Shown here: positions 23,778-32,423 of the stretch, one piece after another
Layout: the number at the start of each line of letters is the position of its first letter
How positions within the stretch are numbered: the first letter of the stretch is position 1
Source of the DNA: an uncultured Oscillospiraceae bacterium
GTDB lineage: Bacteria > Bacillota > Clostridia > Oscillospirales > Oscillospiraceae
DNA: 42,386 nt
Reading direction: 5' to 3'
Assembly: GCA_900768135.1 (NCBI GenBank)
Contig: CAAGBT010000042.1
Location: 1-42,386, forward strand
The notes under the pieces: generated by a model
Seen by the model: the letters and a program-made list of their open reading frames with translations, nothing else
Databases searched by the model: none
What the model was told of the DNA's origin: nothing
Translations under genes and position numbers: made by a program

Positions 23778-25030
23778 AGGCTCTCTCCTTTCAGGCGCGC
23801 AAAATCCTCCCAGAAGCGCGGGTAGGACTTCGACACGCAGCCGCCGTTGTCAACGGTGACGTCCCCTTCTGCGGCGCAGGCGGCAACGGCGGCAGACATG
23901 GCAAGGCGGTGGTCGTTTTGCGTTTCCACCACGCCGCCGCGCAGCGCTGGAACGCCGCAGATCACAAGGGCGTCCTCCCGCTCCTCCACGCGCCCGCCCA
24001 GCGCGCGCAGCAATCCCGCCGTGCTTTTGAGCCGGTCGGATTCCTTCAGCCGCAGCCGCCCTGCGTTTACGATGCGGGTCTCCCCTTCTGAAACGGCGGC
24101 CACAACGCTCAGCGCCGGGATCAGATCGGGAATGGGCGACGCATCGATGACAGCGCCGCGCAGCGCGCCGCGCCTGACGGCGGCACCGCTCTCCGTCTCT
24201 CTCACGTCTGCGCCGAACGCGCGCAGCACGGCCAGCACCGCGCGGTCTCCCTGCGCCGAGCGGAGATCCAGCCCTTCCACGCACACCCCTCCGGCCGACA
24301 GCGCGCCCATGCACAGGAAGAACGCCGCGTTCGACCAGTCGCCCTCTACAGCGGTGCCCGCGCTCATGCGGCACCGCTGTCCGCCCGGGATCGTCCAGAC
24401 CGCTCCGTCTCTGAAGCAGCCGATCCCGGAGCGGCGCAGCGCATCCTCCGTCATAGCAACGTAGGCGGCGGATTCGAGCGGCCCGGTCACGGTCAGGGTG
24501 CTGGGCTGCGAAAGCAGCGGCAGCGCCAGCAGCAGGCCGGAAATATACTGTGAGGACACATTGCCTGCAATGGCGTAGTCCCCCGCACGCAGCCCGCCGC
24601 TGCACAAAAGCAGGTCGCCGTCCTCTGCAAGCGTCATGCCGTGCGCCGTCAGGACGCTATCCAGCGGGGCCAGCGGGCGTTGGGGCAGCCGCCCCTCACG
24701 GTGAAACGCCGCCTGTGCGCCGAGCGCGCCGCAGAGCGGCAGCAGAAAGCGCAGCGTTGACCCGCTCTCACCGCAATAAAGGTCGCAGCGCCCCTCAGGT
24801 ATCTTTTTGATGGGAGAAACGAGAAAGCCCGTTCCCGTTTCTTCAATTTCTGCGCCCAGCGCGCGCAGGCAGGCCGCCGTGGCCGCGATATCGGCAGAGA
24901 TCCCGTCGCAGACGATCTCTGTCTTCTCTTCGCCAAGCGCCGCGCAGATCAGGAGCCGGTGTGCCTGCGACTTGGACGCGGGGATGCGCACGCACCCTGT
25001 ACGCGCGCCGGGCCGGATTGTCCGCCTCAT
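23774..25030 (-). CDS. aroA: 3-phosphoshikimate 1-carboxyvinyltransferase (EPSP synthase)
   Basis: This 418-residue enzyme joins phosphoenolpyruvate to shikimate-3-phosphate. Motifs are PASKSQAHRLLICAA near the N-terminus, ESGSTLRFLLPL, EGDWSNAAFFL, LRLKESDRL and NDHRLAMS. It overlaps aroB at its start (ATGA) and aroC at its end by four bases each. Confidence 0.95.
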   Translation of the reverse strand: MRRTIRPGARTGCVRIPASKSQAHRLLICAALGEEKTEIVCDGISADIAATAACLRALGAEIEETGTGFLVSPIKKIPEGRCDLYCGESGSTLRFLLPLCGALGAQAAFHREGRLPQRPLAPLDSVLTAHGMTLAEDGDLLLCSGGLRAGDYAIAGNVSSQYISGLLLALPLLSQPSTLTVTGPLESAAYVAMTEDALRRSGIGCFRDGAVWTIPGGQRCRMSAGTAVEGDWSNAAFFLCMGALSAGGVCVEGLDLRSAQGDRAVLAVLRAFGADVRETESGAAVRRGALRGAVIDASPIPDLIPALSVVAAVSEGETRIVNAGRLRLKESDRLKSTAGLLRALGGRVEEREDALVICGVPALRGGVVETQNDHRLAMSAAVAACAAEGDVTVDNGGCVSKSYPRFWEDFARLKGESL

Positions 25031-26085
25031 CGGATCCCACCGTCCTGCATCCAGCCGCGCAGCTCTTCCACGGCAATGCTCTCCATACGCACCCGGCCGA
25101 CCGTCTCCGGCACGATCAGGTGCAGCCTGCCGCCGGATATTTTCTTATCCGCACACGCAGCGCCGCAGAGTGCATCCAGCGGGCAGTCCGTTTCCGTTGG
25201 CAGCCCGTAGCGGCGCAGAAGCTCCAGCAGCCGCGCAAGCGTTTCCCCATCGCAGATCCCGCGCTTGACCGCCGCGCGCGTGACTGCCACCATGCCGATT
25301 GCGACCGCCTCGCCGTGCAGAAGCGAAAAGCCGCTGCACTGCTCCACCGCGTGTCCGATGGTATGCCCCAGATTCAGCGTGCGGCGGCGGCCGAGGTCGT
25401 ACTCGTCCGCGCCGACGATGTCGCGCTTCATCTGCACGCAGACCTCAATGACGTGTTCGTACTGCTCGCGCACGGGCGTTTTGCAAAGCTCTTCAAAGAA
25501 CGCTGCGTTTCCGAGCATTGCATACTTGATGATCTCGGCGCAGCCGCAGCGGTACTGCTCCTGCGGAAGCGTGGCCAGCACATCCGGGTCGCAGAGAACG
25601 GCGTACGGCTGATAGAAGCAGCCCGCCTGGTTCTTGCCCGTGGGCAGGTCAACGGCAGTCTTGCCGCCAACGGACGAATCCACCGCCGCCAGCAGCGTTG
25701 TCGGGATCTGGGCAAAGCGCATCCCGCGCTGGTAGGTCGCTGCGGCAAAGCCCGCAAGGTCGCCCGTCACGCCGCCGCCGAGCGCTACAAGGACGTCGCT
25801 GCGGCTGAAGCGCCGTTCGCCGAGAAAATGCAGAATATCCGCGTAGACCGAAAGATTTTTGCTCTTCTCCCCCGCAGGAAACGTAAAGGTTTCCACACGG
25901 AAGCCCGCCTTTTCCAGCGCTTCGGCCGCGCGCGCTCCATAGAGCGCGCAGACCGCATCGTCCGACACGATGGCGGCCATGCCGGGGGCTTCGCTCCCCC
26001 GGAGCAGCTCGCCCGCGCGGTCAAGCAGCCCGCGTTCAACCAAAACGTCGTATTCGCGCGAGGCCTTGATATGGATGCTGCGCAT
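25027..26085 (-). CDS. aroB: 3-dehydroquinate synthase
   Basis: This 352-residue NAD- and metal-dependent enzyme cyclises DAHP to 3-dehydroquinate. Motifs are ALGGGVTGDLAGFAAATYQRG, TTLLAAVDSSVGGKTAVDLP, GCAEIIKYAML and LNLGHTIGHAVE with HGEAVAIGM; the metal-binding glutamate and histidines lie in the last three. The start overlaps the tyrA stop by one base (TGATG). Confidence 0.95.
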   Translation of the reverse strand: MRSIHIKASREYDVLVERGLLDRAGELLRGSEAPGMAAIVSDDAVCALYGARAAEALEKAGFRVETFTFPAGEKSKNLSVYADILHFLGERRFSRSDVLVALGGGVTGDLAGFAAATYQRGMRFAQIPTTLLAAVDSSVGGKTAVDLPTGKNQAGCFYQPYAVLCDPDVLATLPQEQYRCGCAEIIKYAMLGNAAFFEELCKTPVREQYEHVIEVCVQMKRDIVGADEYDLGRRRTLNLGHTIGHAVEQCSGFSLLHGEAVAIGMVAVTRAAVKRGICDGETLARLLELLRRYGLPTETDCPLDALCGAACADKKISGGRLHLIVPETVGRVRMESIAVEELRGWMQDGGIR

Positions 26086-26915
26086 CAGCCGTCCACCTCT
26101 TCCTTTCTTCTCCTGCCCTCGTCCAGAAGGCGGACGAGCGTCTGCTCGTCATCGCTTTCCATGGCGCTTTTATATTCGCTCAGATGTTTGATGTAACTGT
26201 CGATCTCTTTGCATAAGAATTCTTTATTCTCCATAAAGAGTTCCGCCCACATACGCGGCGCGAGCCAGGCGACGCGCGTCATGTCCCGGTAGCTGCCGGC
26301 GGAAAACCCCTTGTGCCTGCTTGCCGTGGGGCTTTTGATGTAGGCGTTGGAGGCGATGTGTGCCAGCTGCGAGGTAAAGGCGATCATCTCGTCGTGCTGC
26401 TCTGCCGTGGTAACGGAAAAGCTGCCGAAATGCGCCGGCGCAAGCAGCTCCTTCACGCGGCTAAGCAGCTCGATATCGTCAAAGCGCGGCGGCACAAGTA
26501 CCATCGGCGCGCCGCAGAACAGATCCGCGCGCGCATATTTGAAGCCGGAAAACTGCGTTCCCGCCATTGGATGCCCGCCCAGATAGGTCAGCCCATACCG
26601 TTCCGCAACGGGAAAGCAGGCGGCGCAGACTCTGCGCTTTGTGCCGCAGCAGTCGATCACAACGCTTCTGCCGCTGATCAGCGGCGCGCTTTTTTCAAAC
26701 CACGCCGTCACCGCCGCCGGATATGCGGCCAGCAGGATAAGGCTGCACTCCGCCATTGTCTCATCCGTCAGCTCGCCGTCCACCGCGCCGCTGATCACAG
26801 CGAACGCCAGCACGTCCCTGTCCGTGTCAAACGCCAGCACGCGCCAGCCCGCCTCGTGATACGCCTTGGCAAACGAGCCGCCGATGAGTCCCAGCCCAAC
26901 GATGCCAACGGTCAT
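26085..26915 (-). CDS. tyrA: Prephenate dehydrogenase
   Basis: This 276-residue enzyme oxidises prephenate to 4-hydroxyphenylpyruvate for tyrosine. ATG 26915 is chosen because it overlaps the aroF stop as ATGA and begins directly with the NAD-binding loop (VGIVGLGLIGGSFA). GGHPMAGTQFSGF and LVPPRFDD follow, then a helical dimerisation domain. No ACT domain is present, so feedback by tyrosine through ACT is not expected and control may rest on the upstream attenuator. Confidence 0.93.
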   Translation of the reverse strand: MTVGIVGLGLIGGSFAKAYHEAGWRVLAFDTDRDVLAFAVISGAVDGELTDETMAECSLILLAAYPAAVTAWFEKSAPLISGRSVVIDCCGTKRRVCAACFPVAERYGLTYLGGHPMAGTQFSGFKYARADLFCGAPMVLVPPRFDDIELLSRVKELLAPAHFGSFSVTTAEQHDEMIAFTSQLAHIASNAYIKSPTASRHKGFSAGSYRDMTRVAWLAPRMWAELFMENKEFLCKEIDSYIKHLSEYKSAMESDDEQTLVRLLDEGRRRKEEVDG

Positions 26916-27916
26916 TTCGCCGCCGCCTCTCTCACGCGCGTCACCGCTCTGGCCACCTCGTCGTACTCCTCCGGCCGCAGGGACTGCGCGCCGTCGCACA
27001 GCGCGTGCATGGGGTCGTTGTGTACCTCGATGATCAGCCCGTCCGCGCCGCAGGCGGCCGCCGCCAGCGACATGGGACGCACCAGGCGCGCGATCCCCGT
27101 GGCGTGGCTGGGATCGACAATGACCGGCAGATGCGTCAGCTCCTTGAGCATCGGCACGGCGGCGAGGTCAAGCGTGTTTCTCGTGTAGTCGTCATAGGTG
27201 CGGATGCCGCGCTCACAGAGGATGACCTGCTCGTTGCCGCCGGCCATAATATACTCTGCGCTCATCAGCAGCTCCTTGAGCGTACTGGCGAGGCCGCGCT
27301 TTAAGAGGATGGGCTTGCGGAACCTGCCGAGCTCGCGCAGCAGGTCGAAGTTCTGCATATTGCGCGCGCCGACCTGGATCACGTCCACATCCTCGAAAAG
27401 CGGAAGATAGCTGGTTCCCATAATCTCGGTGACGATGGGCAGTCCCGTCTCGGCGCGGGCGAGCTTCAAAAGCTCGATGCCCTCGGCCTTGAGCCCCTGA
27501 AAGTCATAAGGCGAGGTGCGCGGCTTGAACGCGCCGCCGCGCAGCATATTGGCTCCGGACGCCTTCACCGCCTTTGCAACGGCAACGATCTGTTCCTCGG
27601 ACTCAACGGAGCAGGGACCGGCGATCATGCAGAAATTGCCCCCGCCGACTTTTACATCCCCCACCTGAACGACCATGTCGTCCGGATGGAACTTGCGGTT
27701 GCAGCACTTGAACGGTTCCGTCACGCGCTTGACGGAATCGACGATCCCCAGCGAGCCGATCAGATCCATATCGACCCGGCCGGTATCTCCGATGAGGCCG
27801 AGGACCGTCTGGAACTCGCCCTCGGAAATGTGGACGCCGAGGCCCTGATTTTTGAGCCATGTGATAAGTTGGTCGCGCTTGTCCTGTCCGACCCCATGTT
27901 TGAGTACGACGATCAT
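26912..27916 (-). CDS. aroF: 3-deoxy-7-phosphoheptulonate (DAHP) synthase, type I-beta with N-terminal ferredoxin-like domain
   Basis: This 334-residue first enzyme of the shikimate pathway condenses PEP and erythrose-4-phosphate. Residues about 1-70 form a ferredoxin-like regulatory domain as in the Thermotoga enzyme, a site for aromatic amino acid feedback. The barrel contains AGPCSVES, LRGGAFKPRTSPYDFQG, QVGARNMQNFDLL, LLKRGLAST and VDPSHATG. ATG 27916 follows GGGAGGA. It is the first structural gene after the attenuator. Confidence 0.95.
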   Translation of the reverse strand: MIVVLKHGVGQDKRDQLITWLKNQGLGVHISEGEFQTVLGLIGDTGRVDMDLIGSLGIVDSVKRVTEPFKCCNRKFHPDDMVVQVGDVKVGGGNFCMIAGPCSVESEEQIVAVAKAVKASGANMLRGGAFKPRTSPYDFQGLKAEGIELLKLARAETGLPIVTEIMGTSYLPLFEDVDVIQVGARNMQNFDLLRELGRFRKPILLKRGLASTLKELLMSAEYIMAGGNEQVILCERGIRTYDDYTRNTLDLAAVPMLKELTHLPVIVDPSHATGIARLVRPMSLAAAACGADGLIIEVHNDPMHALCDGAQSLRPEEYDEVARAVTRVREAAAK

Positions 27917-27950
27917 GATGATTCCTCCCTGCCAACGGCAAATGATTGAA

Positions 27951-27986
27951 AGAAAAATGCGGCGCAGTCCAAAGGCTGCGCCGCAT
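27951..27986 (-). terminator. Attenuator terminator in the aro operon leader
   Basis: On the minus strand an 11-bp perfect stem (27986-27976 with 27967-27957) and an 8-base loop are followed by TTTTTCTTT. It lies between the leader peptide and aroF, about 35 bases before the aroF start, so it can only serve to stop transcription before the operon. Confidence 0.9.
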
Positions 27987-28041
27987 CAGGCGATCTCTTT
28001 TCAGAGCGTTTTCCTGCATTTTTGCACTGCAAAACAGCCTT
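27972..28041 (-). promoter_or_regulatory. Candidate antiterminator of the aro attenuator
   Basis: On the minus strand AAGGCTG (28041-28035) lies one base after the leader stop codon. It is the perfect complement of CAGCCTT (27978-27972), which covers the loop-proximal end of the terminator 5' arm and part of its loop. A ribosome at the leader stop would cover it. A ribosome stalled on the Tyr/Phe codons would leave it free to pair and disrupt the terminator. A self-complementary TTTTGCA/TGCAAAA segment lies between. Confidence 0.65.
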
Positions 28042-28042
28042 A

Positions 28043-28096
28043 CTATGAATTCACAGTAAAGTAGTAATAATATGCAAAGGCGAAAATGCTCTTCAT
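28043..28096 (-). CDS. Phe/Tyr-rich leader peptide of the aro operon attenuator
   Basis: ATG 28096 to TAG 28045-28043 encodes 17 residues, MKSIFAFAYYYYFTVNS, with three Phe and four consecutive Tyr codons in a 9-codon stretch. GGGAG lies nine bases upstream. It sits between a strong promoter and an intrinsic terminator ahead of aroF, the layout of pheL-type and trpL-type leaders. Slow translation when charged tRNA-Tyr or tRNA-Phe is scarce should favour the antiterminator and switch the operon on. The peptide itself probably has no other role. Confidence 0.88.
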   Translation of the reverse strand: MKSIFAFAYYYYFTVNS

Positions 28097-28133
28097 CGGT
28101 CGTTTCTCCCGTTTATGCAATACTGATGCGACC

Positions 28134-28162
28134 AGTATAAAAGCATAAATGAAAAAAGTCAA
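28134..28162 (-). promoter_or_regulatory. Promoter of the aro operon
   Basis: On the minus strand TTGACT (28162-28157), a 17-base spacer and TATACT (28139-28134) form a strong promoter. Transcription should begin about 30 bases before the leader peptide start. Confidence 0.85.
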
Positions 28163-28193
28163 CCGCCATTTTATACAAAAAGGAGGCACCGGG

Positions 28194-28226
28194 CCGCGCG
28201 GCAGTCCGTTCGCTCAGACCGCGCGG
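28194..28226 (-). terminator. Possible terminator of the V-ATPase operon
   Basis: CCGCGCGG at 28219-28226 and 28194-28201 can pair across the end of ntpD, and five T residues appear on the minus strand at 28181-28177, some 12 bases after the stem. The distance makes it a weak candidate. Confidence 0.35.
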
Positions 28227-28906
28227 ACGTCCGTTCCCCTCGATGCATCGGCCGCGCGGCGCTCATCAATGGCCTCCTGAAGGATCATGTCCTTCACCTT
28301 CATCAGGCGGATGGTATTCGCGCGTTCGTTTTCATCAAGCTTCATCGTGATATACCTGATGCTCTGCTGCATCTGCGGAATCTTGACATATTCGAGCGCG
28401 TTGACGCGCCGCCGCGTGCGCTCGATCTCATCAGCCAGCAGCTGCGTTTTCTTCTCCGCCTCAGCCAGGCGCAGCATATCCGGCAAAATGTCGTTCAGGC
28501 CGCGCACCGCATCGTCCAGCTCTCCGCTGGTCTGTGCGAACCCATATGGATAAAGATCCGCGCCGTCGCCGCCCTCTATCCGGAACGCATAGCGCGGCAC
28601 CTCCACGCTCATGGCGTTTTCCGTTGTCACTTCAAGCGAAACGCTCCTGCGCGGACACAGCAGCGCCTGCTCGAGCATCTCCGGGGACATCAGCGCACCC
28701 GCCGCAGCAAAGGAATCGTAGGCACGCGCAAGCGCCTGCTCTACCCTTTCGCGCAGCGCACGGTCCTCGCGCACGGCCTCCATGAACTGCTTCATCAGCT
28801 CGTCGCGCTTGTCCCTGAGGAGCTTATGCCCGCGCTGCGCGGTGCGCAGCCTTGCTTTCAGGCGCGTAAGCTCCATGCGGGTGGGATTTACGATAATCGC
28901 AGGCAC
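28214..28906 (-). CDS. ntpD: V-type ATP synthase/ATPase subunit D
   Basis: This 230-residue central-shaft subunit couples rotation of the membrane ring to the A3B3 head. The N-terminal helix (NPTRMELTRLKARLRTAQRGHKLL) is the family signature, and the C-terminal helix (EYVKIPQMQQSIRYITMKLDE) pairs with it in an antiparallel coiled coil. It is the last gene of the operon, 12 bases after ntpB. Confidence 0.93.
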   Translation of the reverse strand: MPAIIVNPTRMELTRLKARLRTAQRGHKLLRDKRDELMKQFMEAVREDRALRERVEQALARAYDSFAAAGALMSPEMLEQALLCPRRSVSLEVTTENAMSVEVPRYAFRIEGGDGADLYPYGFAQTSGELDDAVRGLNDILPDMLRLAEAEKKTQLLADEIERTRRRVNALEYVKIPQMQQSIRYITMKLDENERANTIRLMKVKDMILQEAIDERRAADASRGTDVRAV

Positions 28907-28918
28907 CTCTCTCCCTCC

Positions 28919-30313
28919 TTACTCCGCTTTTCCAAGATATTTGTCGATATATTCCGGCTTGATGCGCTTAAGCTCGCTGCGCGGCAGAATGGACAGCAGC
29001 TCCCAGCCAAGATCGAGCGTCTGCTCAATGGAGCGGTTCTCGTCCGCGCCCTGCGCGACATAGCGCTTTTCAAACTCATCGGCAAACTTTGCATAAAGCA
29101 GGTCGGTCGGGCTGAGCGCCGCCTCGCCGAGGATCGACATGAGCTCCTTGTTTTCCTTACCGGTGGCGTAGGCGGCAAAGAGCTGGTTCATCGTGCCGGA
29201 GTGGTCCTCGCGCGTCTTGCCCGCGCCGATGCCCTTGTCCTTCAGGCGCGAAAGGCTTGGCAGCACATCGACCGGCGGGTTGATGCCCCGGCGGTACAGC
29301 TCGCGCGAGAGGATGATCTGTCCCTCGGTGATATAGCCCGTCAGGTCGGGGATGGGGTGCGTCTTGTCGTCCTCGGGCATGGTGAGGATGGGGATCATGG
29401 TGATAGATCCGTCCTTTCCCAGCTGGCGGCCCGCGCGCTCATACATGGTGGCAAGGTCGGTATAAAGATATCCTGGATAGCCGCGCCGGCCGGGGACCTC
29501 CTTCTTCGCCGCGCTGATCTCGCGCAGCGCTTCGGCATAGTTCGTGATATCCGTCAGAATCACCAGTACGTGCATCCCGCAGTCGAAGGCCAGATACTCC
29601 GCGGCAGTGAGCGCCATGCGCGGCGTTGCGATACGCTCGACGGCCGGGTCGCCGGCAAGGTTGGTAAACAGCACTGTGCGGTCGATAGCGCCGGTGCGTC
29701 TGAATTCGTTGACGAAGTACTCCGACTCTTCAAACGTGATGCCGATGGCGGCAAACACAACGGCAAAGTTGCTTTCATCGGCGGGGGCGGGGCTGCCGCC
29801 GGTGACCCGCGCCTGCCGCGCGATCTGCGCGGCCAGCTGCGCGTGCGGAAGGCCCGAGCCGGAAAAGATCGGCAGCTTCTGCCCGCGCACCAGCGTGTTC
29901 AGGCCATCGATGGTGGAGATGCCGGTCTGGATGAACTCGTTGGGGTAGTTGCGCGCCGCAGGGTTCATCGCAAGACCGTTGATATCGCGCTGCTCGTCGG
30001 CAATGACGGCGGGGCCGCCGTCGATGGGCTGGCCCATGCCGTTGAAGACGCGGCCGAGCATATCGCGCGACACGGCGAGCTGGAGCGGATGGCCCAGAAA
30101 GCGGATGCGCGAATCGGCGAGGTTGATGCCTGCCGAGGCATCAAACAGCTGCACGACCGCGCGGTCGCCGTTCACCTCAAGCACCTTGCAGCGGCGCGTG
30201 CTGCCGTCGGAGAGGATGATCTCCGCCAGCTCGTCGTAGGTAACGCCCTGCACATGATCCACGACCATAAGCGGGCCGGAAATTTCGCGGATGGTCTTAT
30301 ATTCACGGATCAT
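28919..30313 (-). CDS. ntpB: V-type ATP synthase/ATPase subunit B
   Basis: This 464-residue non-catalytic head subunit has the typical beginning (YKTIREISGPLMVVDHV), PNEFIQTGISTIDGLNTLVRGQKLPIFS and RRGYPGYLYTDLATMYERAG. No complete P-loop is present: the position reads GSGLPHAQLA, as expected for B. It overlaps ntpA by four bases (ATGA), which fits their 3:3 stoichiometry. Confidence 0.95.
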   Translation of the reverse strand: MIREYKTIREISGPLMVVDHVQGVTYDELAEIILSDGSTRRCKVLEVNGDRAVVQLFDASAGINLADSRIRFLGHPLQLAVSRDMLGRVFNGMGQPIDGGPAVIADEQRDINGLAMNPAARNYPNEFIQTGISTIDGLNTLVRGQKLPIFSGSGLPHAQLAAQIARQARVTGGSPAPADESNFAVVFAAIGITFEESEYFVNEFRRTGAIDRTVLFTNLAGDPAVERIATPRMALTAAEYLAFDCGMHVLVILTDITNYAEALREISAAKKEVPGRRGYPGYLYTDLATMYERAGRQLGKDGSITMIPILTMPEDDKTHPIPDLTGYITEGQIILSRELYRRGINPPVDVLPSLSRLKDKGIGAGKTREDHSGTMNQLFAAYATGKENKELMSILGEAALSPTDLLYAKFADEFEKRYVAQGADENRSIEQTLDLGWELLSILPRSELKRIKPEYIDKYLGKAE

Positions 30314-32082
30314 TCTTCCTTCTCTCCTTTCTCGGCAATCGCGGCGATCTGCTCCTCCATCTCAACAAGCAGGTTCGCGTAGGCATCCCTGTACTGGTCG
30401 GCAGGCACGCCCTTGGCGCGGCCAATCTTTTCGCGTGCGGGAATGGCAAACAGGGCGGCAAGGCCGCCGCCGCGCTCTGCCGCGCCGCGGCAGAGTGTAT
30501 CGTATTGCCGGATGAGCGCCAGCATACGCGCCTGCCGGTCGTATTCGGAATAGGCGTCGTTGTCGGCGAACGAGTTCTGCTGCAAAAAGTCCTCGCGGAT
30601 CATGCGCGCGGCCTCGAGCGTGATCTGGTCGCCTGCGCTGAGCGAATCTTTGCCTACAAGCTGTACGATCTCGTTCAGGCTCGACTCCTCCTGCAGCATC
30701 GCCATCGCCCACTCGCGGTTTTCAAGGAACTCATGGCCCAGGTGTTCGCTGTACCATGGGCGCAGCGAGTCGAGGTAGAGCGAATACGAATTGAGCCAGT
30801 TGATGGCCGGGAAATGGCGGCGGTAGGCGAGGGACGAATCCAGCGCCCAGAAGACCTTGACGATGCGCATCGTCGCCTGCGATACCGGCTCGGAGAGGTC
30901 GCCGCCCGGCGGCGAGACCGCACCCACGGCGGTCAGGCTGCCCTGCCGCCCATCGCTTCCCAGGCACTTCACAACGCCCGCGCGCTCGTAGAACTGCGCC
31001 AAACGCGAGGAAAGATACGCGGGATAGCCCTCCTCGCCGGGCATCTCCTCCAAGCGGCCCGACATTTCGCGCAGCGCCTCCGCCCAGCGGGAGGTCGAGT
31101 CCGCGATGACCGCAACGGCATAGCCCATGTCGCGGAAGTATTCGGCGATGGTGATGCCGGTGTAGATGCTCGCCTCGCGCGCTGCGACCGGCATATCCGA
31201 GGTGTTGGCGATCAGCACCGTGCGCTTCATCAGGCTTTCGTCCGTGCGCGGGTCGATCAGTTCCGGAAACTCGCGCAGCACGTCGGTCATCTCGTTGCCG
31301 CGCTCGCCGCAGCCGATGTAAACCACAAGATCCACATCCGCCCACTTGGCAAGCGCGTGCTGCATAACGGTTTTGCCGCTGCCGAAGGGACCTGGGATCG
31401 CCGCCGTGCCGCCCTTGGCCACGGGGAAGAACGTGTCCACAATGCGCTGTCCGGACTGAAGCGGCGTGACGGGCGGGTACTTTTTCGCATAAGGTCTTCC
31501 CGTTCGCACCGGCCACTTCTGCATCATCGTGAGTTCTCCTGTCTCGCCCCTGTCAGTCTCGACCACGGCGACAACATCGGTCACGGTAAAGCTGCCGGAT
31601 CTGATCTCCTTCACCGTGCCGCTCATCCCGGGCGGCAGCATGATCTTATGCAGAATGGACGGCGTTTCCTGCACGGTACCAAGCACGTCGCCGCCGGTAA
31701 GGCAGTCGCCCGCCCTGGCGACTGCGGTGAAGTCCCATTTTTTCTCGCGGTCGAGCGCGGGGATCTCTTCGCCGCGCGGCAGGAAATTGCCGCCGGTCCT
31801 CTGCCGGATGACCTCCAGCGGGCGCTGGATGCCGTCGTAAATATTCTCAATGAGGCCCGGCCCCAGCTCGACCGACAGCGGCGCGCCGGTCGTCACAACC
31901 TCCGCCCCCGGGCCAAGGCCCGAGGTCTCCTCGTAGACCTGGATGGCGGCGGAATCGCCGCTCATCGTCAGGATCTCGCCGATCAGGCGCTGCGCGCCCA
32001 CGCGGACGACATCCGCCATGTTCGCCTCCGAAAGTCCCGACGCCACGACCAGCGGGCCGGAAACCTTAACGATCTTTCCCAT
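30310..32082 (-). CDS. ntpA: V-type ATP synthase/ATPase catalytic subunit A
   Basis: This 590-residue catalytic subunit carries the P-loop GPFGSGKT at about residues 228-236, GCGERGNEM after it, DSTSRWAEALREMSGRLEEMPGEEGYPAYL in the catalytic core, and the A-subunit-specific bulge region (about 110-180). The N-terminal barrel starts MGKIVKVSGPLVVASGL. It is 17 bases downstream of ntpG. Confidence 0.96.
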   Translation of the reverse strand: MGKIVKVSGPLVVASGLSEANMADVVRVGAQRLIGEILTMSGDSAAIQVYEETSGLGPGAEVVTTGAPLSVELGPGLIENIYDGIQRPLEVIRQRTGGNFLPRGEEIPALDREKKWDFTAVARAGDCLTGGDVLGTVQETPSILHKIMLPPGMSGTVKEIRSGSFTVTDVVAVVETDRGETGELTMMQKWPVRTGRPYAKKYPPVTPLQSGQRIVDTFFPVAKGGTAAIPGPFGSGKTVMQHALAKWADVDLVVYIGCGERGNEMTDVLREFPELIDPRTDESLMKRTVLIANTSDMPVAAREASIYTGITIAEYFRDMGYAVAVIADSTSRWAEALREMSGRLEEMPGEEGYPAYLSSRLAQFYERAGVVKCLGSDGRQGSLTAVGAVSPPGGDLSEPVSQATMRIVKVFWALDSSLAYRRHFPAINWLNSYSLYLDSLRPWYSEHLGHEFLENREWAMAMLQEESSLNEIVQLVGKDSLSAGDQITLEAARMIREDFLQQNSFADNDAYSEYDRQARMLALIRQYDTLCRGAAERGGGLAALFAIPAREKIGRAKGVPADQYRDAYANLLVEMEEQIAAIAEKGEKEE

Positions 32083-32099
32083 AGGGCTTCTGCTCCTTT

Positions 32100-32408
32100 T
32101 TACAAAATATCCGCGCCGACCGCTTTCTCCGCCGCCGCACGCACGCCCGCCATGCCGATGCCGAGGCTTCCCTCCCTGCCGGGGATCAGAATAACGGCAG
32201 GCGTCAGGTCGGCGCGCCGCCGCTCGATCTCCGCAGGGATCTGCGCGGCAAGGGACTCTGTCAGGTAAATTATGGCGTAGTTTTCCTTTGTCATGCGGTG
32301 GAGAGCGGCTTTGGCCTGCTCGCCGTTTTCCGCGATACAGGTCTCCAGCCCCAGCGCCCGGAAGCCCAGTATGCTGCCGCGTTCACCGATCACTGCGATC
32401 TTTTCCAC
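32100..32408 (-). CDS. ntpG: V-type ATP synthase/ATPase subunit F (NtpG)
   Basis: This 102-residue small shaft-associated subunit starts MEKIAVIGERGSILGFRALGL, the usual N-terminal strand-loop of the F subunit, and has YAIIYLTESLA and a PAVILIPG strand. Length fits the family (about 100). It lies between ntpC and ntpA. Confidence 0.9.
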   Translation of the reverse strand: MEKIAVIGERGSILGFRALGLETCIAENGEQAKAALHRMTKENYAIIYLTESLAAQIPAEIERRRADLTPAVILIPGREGSLGIGMAGVRAAAEKAVGADIL

Positions 32409-32423
32409 AGTCCTTTTCCCCCT

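Noticed and set aside
28826..32268. Long plus-strand frames over ntpB and ntpA
   Set aside because: Antisense shadows of unmistakable ATPase subunits.
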